Assembly (NCBI GenBank): GCA_020746105.1
Contig: CM036658.1
Span: 14,058,689-14,122,688 of the forward strand
From: Trogon surrucura
Lineage: Eukaryota > Chordata > Aves > Trogoniformes > Trogonidae
Length of the DNA stretch: 64,000 nucleotides
Reading direction: 5' to 3'
The notes beneath the pieces are model-generated. The model had not been told where the DNA came from, did not search any database, and worked only from the letters and a program-made list of their open reading frames with translations. Below are positions 58,356 through 64,000 of this stretch, piece after piece. Position 1 is the first letter of the stretch, and each line of letters starts with the position of its first letter. The position numbers and the translations under genes were made by a program.

Positions 58356-61300
58356 CAGTGCTCTCAACTTTAAAAAAAAACCCCAAAAACAAAACCCCAA
58401 AACTTACTAAAATATTCATGATAAAAAAATAAAGAGGGAAATTGGGAGATAAAGTCTAATTAGTATTCAGAGCTACTGTCCACTTTAGTTGATCTGTATG
58501 TGTGGGTGTCTTATATGAGAATAATTTTTCTGGCTTTGACCAAAAGTCCATATCTAGCACTTCCCAGCAACTTACAGTATCAGGTATCTCAAATATCCAG
58601 AGAACCAGAAACAGGTAAAGGAAGGGGTACGTTTCTTAACAAAGTCTTCTTCAGTGATTGGTAAATTGTAATTTGAAGAATTTCTGAACCCTTTCGAGTA
58701 GTATGGGCTCATCTATAAATTTACAGAAAATTCCTATGATTGTTCATAGTTAGAATTTGCAAGGTCTTTTTATAGCAATTCTTCCTAACAAATAAGGTGA
58801 ATGTATACATTTCAATGAAAACAAAATCTCATTAGCTGTTGAGATATTTTTTGTTTGTTTCTTCATTTGTTCTACCAGAATAGGAGTTTGAATTGGGTAT
58901 TAAGGTACATTTTTTTTAATCCTATGCCACTTTATTCTTTTCTGAATATTGATACTATTTCATAAGGATAGAGGAGTATGTAGGTCTTTCTGTAAGCATC
59001 AGCTGGCAGCTATACAGGAAAATCATTTGTCAAATATGCAAATTGTTCTTTCATAATTTGGAACAATTTTCTTGGTGAGGGACTGGGAAGACATAGTCAC
59101 ACACTTTTTGCTTACATAGGTATGGCTGCATGAACATTTCTTGAAAAGAGGAAAGAAGAAATAATGTGAACTTTTGTTGACAGGTTATCAGAAAGTTATG
59201 CAACATTGAACTCTGAAAAGTGATGATGAGAAGCAGAGGATCAGAAAAAGTTTCACGTTTTGTGACTGATTCCCCTTAGTCTACTTTAAAGCTACATAGA
59301 AAACAATATATATTTAATTTTTTCCATTAAATAGATTTTTGCTTATGAATTTTAGTTTTAAAGATATTTTGTTAGCATCTCATATAGAGTATTATAGGTT
59401 TTTAATCTCTTTTGTATTAGCCTTTCTTTTTTTCTGACAGTAGATACTATCATATATATCTGATAAAATTTCCTCTCTGCTGTTGTCTGTAAACAATTGT
59501 AATTATTACTGTACTTGATATCTTTCTTTGTACTGAAGTTCTCAGAAACCTTAAGTCCTTATTCCATAGTCTTTTACAGATTCAAATACAGCTACCAACA
59601 AGGATTATAAATAAAGATACTGTTTTCTTCACCTGAAGGACTATGAAATACTTAGTTTTAGATACATGATCAGTACATGACTGAATTTCAAAACAAAGTA
59701 AAATGCAAAGATTAATACAGTATTTCTAAGGTCTGGGTTTGCCTTGCTCAGAAGGAGGATTATATTTTCCTTAATACAATTTTAAAAGGTCTTAATCTAA
59801 GTGAGTTTATTTCTCTTTTCTTCATTAAAAGGAGAGTTTGTCTTTGACAGCTTTACCATACTTCTACACAGCTTTCGGTAACTTCTACGACTTAGGTAGT
59901 CCTGTTTTACAAATATTAGCCTACAATACAAGAAATACTTATAATTGCTCTTGTGAGCTAACTTTTGAATTGTCAAAGTAGAAACACTGAATTTTGAGAA
60001 TGAAAAATTTGGAAGGAAGTTGGACACTGGAAAATCCCACATTTATCTTTAATAAAGGATTAGTTTGAACATTAACAAAAAAATGAATTAATTTAGTCAG
60101 CTATACAAATCTGTGATATTGTGACAGGAATATCTGTAGACCAGATCCATCAGGCACCTCTCAGAGTTTATTATAAATATGTGAGTATGCTGGAACCTAT
60201 AAAAAAATGACCAGATTACTCTGACAGCATGTAAAGAATTAATGAAAATATCAGATGAAGCAAACTCAGGGCACACAGGGAGACTACAAAGCCTACATGG
60301 AATAAAGTTAAAGTGTTAAAGTGACTGTTTTCTTCCTTTTTTCTTTTTTTCTTTCCTATTAGACAGCAGAAGTCATTTGAATCAGTTCCTGAGCAGGTCA
60401 TATTTTTCCACTCAAAAAAGCTTTAGGGAAGGAATAACCCAGCATACGAAGGAAACTTAGGGGAGAAAAAAAACATACAGAAAAAAAGTGGATAGTTGCT
60501 ATTTAAATCATATTTTCTGTGACTACGATTCAGTGCATTTGTAGTTTATGTAGACAGCCTACACCTGCATTGCAGTTTTTCTTTAAAACAGTACCCATTA
60601 GCTGAGCTTTTAGCATTTCTAAGCATATGTTTACTGTATGAATTGATCTGAATCCTGCTTTCCCAGTAGCATTTGCTTTTGTCAGTTATGTAATGTGACA
60701 TATGCATGTTAAGATGAATGTTTTAGATACTGAACATTAGTGTAACTCTGTGGGGCCTTTAGCTATCAACTGGTAGCTAAACATCCAGTTAGCTATTAGG
60801 AGAGATAGAGACAGCAACCACCTGTCAATGTAGTAAGCCAGGTGTGTTCTCTTCTGCACATCAGAATAATCCTCCAGGCAGACAACAGAAAGCAAAGAAA
60901 GATGTAGCTTCAGGGGTAGGGTCTGTCAGATTTAAACTCTTCCTACCTCTTCCTCAGAAAGAATCTAGGACATCTGGAGACACCTTTATCACCTGCAAAA
61001 GTTCTGGTTAATAGGAGTTCCAAACTATTTTTCTGCTGTTGCAGATGAAGAGGGAATTATGAATTGGGAGAGGTCTGTTTTTCACATGGTGAAAGCAAAT
61101 GGGGAAATGGAAAGCATAGTGGTAGACTGATCTTTGTAGCTAGCTTGTTTTGTGACATACAAGTATGAATGTTCTCAGATTGTTAATAAAAACACTGTGT
61201 GTGCAAATCAGGAGGAGAAAAGGCTAAGAACTAGTATTTGAACTATCTGTTGTATTTCTTCTCAACGAGCTTACCCTGTTGACTGAAAGGTGGCTAACTG

Positions 61301-64000
61301 AGCAAGCAAAAATAAGTAAATAATAGCATCTACTTAATTTTTAATTTAAAACTTAATTTTCCAGGATGTATGGAAAAATCTTGCTTTTTCCTGAATATTT
61401 TCACAACATTTTAAAGAATAAAGCAATATTAACTGCTAGATTGCTGCGGACATTTGAAGCTGCAAGCAAGAGAAAGGAGTTAAGTCTTCTAGGTTTATTT
61501 TACTCTCTTACTTTCTCTCCTATTCTCCTTGTGTGAGTCAAATGACTTCACGATCCAGCTTTCTTAGTTTAGGATATAGCAGCAAGTTTCTGCAGTTTTT
61601 GGAGAGGCTGCTTGTTGTTTGTCTTTTTTTTTTTTTCCTTGTGTTGAGTATTAGTTTGCCTGGCTTGTGTATGTTTGTTTCTGACAGGAAATATAAAGGT
61701 TATGATTTTTATGATAAAAGGTTTCAGGACATACTAATTCTTACATGTATAAAAGTATGAAATGCAATCCAGTCACCTGCATTATCTATTCATACCTCTT
61801 TTTGTTCTTTTTTTTTTCTTTTTTTTTTTTTGGGGGGGGGAGAGGTGGAGATTGGATGTGTTACAGATTGTGTAGTTTGGTCAGCCCAGAAAATTGAACC
61901 ATGGTGGCGTGCCAAATAGGGATGGCATTACCTGTACTGCCTACTGCTGATATTCTCTGGTCTGATTTAATCCTCAGACCTTTCTGTGCATTGTGCAGAG
62001 AGTGCTATCAGGTGGAAACAAACTAAAACCTTATTGAGAACCATGCTGACAGTCAGTTTTAGTGGTAGCTGATCATCAGTACACAGGACCACACTTTGGT
62101 ATTTTTTAATTTACTTAAATGGACTTCTCAGTACAGACAATCTGAAAACTTCTACTTAAAAATCATCAGCCTGTAACTTTTTCTGCAGAAATAACTATTT
62201 TAGAGTGTTTCTAATAATAGTTTGTTTTGGTTTTGTTGAATGATCTTGCTAAGAAACTGTGATAATGTCTGTCTTTCAGTTGCATTTGATCTTAGTTTTA
62301 TATGGGTCCTGAGCATAGTTTGAGAGATATGTTCAAGATATTAATAACTGTAAGTAAGGTATAATAAAATACTTTGCTCCTATCAGTTGCCTATATGAGC
62401 GTTGATCCCCAAATGACACTGCAATACTTTCAGAGCAAACAAGGCATAAAGCATCTTTGAGTGCTTCCACTCTGAAAGCTTCAGGAAGTTGGAAAAGTGC
62501 TCTCTTGTCTAACTGTTCAGCTAATGAAATGTTCATCTTCTATCTTTTATTCATTTGCTTTTATTCATTTTATGAGAATTGCAGAGCCATTTCTGTATAA
62601 CTGCTATCCATTTCAATTTTAAACATGTCTCCTCAAGCAAGCACAGAGAAGTGTCCACTGGGTAACAGGTAGATTGTGAATGCTATGGGAGTCCTTTGTC
62701 TTTATAAAAAAAAAAAATTAAAGACAGAACTGCTGTTTGGCTGACATGAAATAACAGATACAAATTTAATAAAACAGCATAAGTGGAATTAGTCTGTCCT
62801 GCTTTTTAGTGTGTTGTGCTATTAAGAGTATTATATAGGGGAAAATAAACACTTGCCAGGCTGAGTTCCTCTTTCTACCCTCTCCCACTCACTTTAGAAC
62901 AAATGTAGGGTACAGACTTCCACAGTCTGATATAAGTGAGGCTCATCTGAGCCAAAGAAAAACAGAAGCGTGCAGAATAGCAATAAGGTGCCTCATATAT
63001 AAATGGCAATAAAAAATGTATCTGCATTAAATGAGACCCTGCTAATATAAAATTTGAAGCATGTCCTATAAAACATTCCAAGCATGTTACATGGTAGCAG
63101 TCCATTTTGTGAATGTGTTTTACTTAAATATTTCTATGAAGCAAAGTGTCTGTTGACAGTAGGCTTCTCTGATTCTGTTTCTAGGGAATTTAATTATAAT
63201 CTGTTGCTGGAATTTGTCACAGCTGTCTTGCTTCTTCACCCACAAATCATCAAAGTTCTCTGTTCTTAAGCTATAAAGTGTTTTTTTCAGCATGACCTCT
63301 TCTTGTTTCTATGCCCTTCGTCATCTCTTAAAACTAAAAACAATAAATTTGACTGTGTGCATCAAAATACTTTGCAGCTAACCAAGAGAATGAAATTGGG
63401 GGAAAAAAAAAAAAAGTGTTTTGGAGGCTAATATCCTTTCTGGAACATTTGCATATGACAAGACTACTCCTTCCTAGATCACAGAACTCTAAGCCAGGTG
63501 GACATGCACTTTGTAGGTCATACATGTGCACAGATAGAGCCTGACTCTTCCTTTTTCTTAGGATAGTGTACAGTGGAAAATTTCTACTATTTTGGAAGTT
63601 ATTCTATTATAAATGAAAGATGAAACAAACCCTGTGTCCTCTTCTAGTGCTGTCAAAATACGTACAATATGGCCAGAAGTGATTGCTGAAAGATTTTCCT
63701 AATGAATGTTTGCATGGGAAAAGCTCTGATGGGTCCCCAATCTCCTTTCAGGAGCATCCAGGCTTTCATCAACTTTTAAAATCTTAAATTAATAGAATTG
63801 TACCAAATGTATTTAGTCTAGGGAAAAATATTGAGGACATAAGAACTGAAGTAATATAACCTATAAGGAAGCTACAAATACATACATATATTTAAGTTCA
63901 GGTCACATAGTTTAATGGCACATATATATCTATAAATAAAAGGAATTTTCAAAACAAGTACAAAATAAATTAAGCACCAAATTTCCATTCAATTTTTTGA
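58356..64000. other. Unique AT-rich sequence
   Basis: No gene or transposon recognised in 5.6 kb. Small items: an A/C-rich stretch at about 58371-58402, a T-rich tract followed by nine G at 61808-61840, and A-runs at about 62707-62717 and 63402-63413. The short open frames (for example 62536-62333 on the minus strand) have no family resemblance. Confidence 0.45.

Noticed and set aside
1..64000. CRISPR arrays, operons, bacterial promoters or ribosome binding sites
   Set aside because: The sequence is vertebrate; the regular repeats seen are transposon tails and microsatellites, and no spaced repeat array exists.

Overview
This window looks like AT-rich, gene-poor vertebrate DNA from a bird. 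The main evidence is the number of CR1 LINE retrotransposon copies that are 5'-truncated and end in avian-type 8-mer tails (GATTCTGT or ATTCTATG repeats). Avian-style solo LTRs and a tRNA-Ile-derived SINE with a CR1 tail point the same way. Several CR1 copies are young enough to keep long open reading frames. That would suit a CR1-rich neoavian lineage (a Piciformes-like or Passeriformes-like genome), but I cannot fix the order. No confident host gene is present, so the window is probably intergenic or inside a very large intron.

Layout. 1-4073 is unique AT-rich sequence. 4074-9327 holds three CR1 copies on the plus strand; the second and third are joined head to tail. 10805-11210 and 15295-15425 are old minus-strand CR1 pieces. 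12768-14218 is a solo LTR of one family interrupted by a second, ERVL-like solo LTR. 17745-18752 is a head-to-head pair of CR1 fragments. 19777-20611 is a minus-strand CR1 split by a 566-bp solo LTR with a clean 4-bp target duplication. 20792-23736 is another head-to-tail CR1 pair, and its second member carries the nested SINE. 29688-30746 is a long ERVL-type solo LTR. 32278-32938 is a minus-strand CR1 ending in a fold-back. Further CR1 copies lie at 36547-37600, 39461-39622, 43781-43999, 48325-51085 (the longest, with endonuclease and reverse-transcriptase parts) and 53930-54157. An ancient CR1 at 57236-58355 is interrupted by a 288-bp non-autonomous hAT-type DNA transposon. The rest is unique sequence with small simple repeats.

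How the parts relate. The CR1 copies supply the retrotransposition machinery. The SINE at 22798-22971 has a pol III-type tRNA head and a 3' half resembling the tail of the CR1 at 48325-51085, so that CR1 family is its likely helper. Nested insertions give a relative order: CR1 before LTR (20 kb), CR1 before SINE (22.8 kb), LTR before LTR (13 kb), and ancient CR1 before hAT (57.7 kb). Several CR1 5' junctions carry scars (a fold-back, a 22-bp duplication, scrambled filler) that may record how insertion ended. Two short stretches (12259-12445 and 52280-52403) are weak candidates for host exons or gene remnants. All calls come from reading the sequence; no database search was run.
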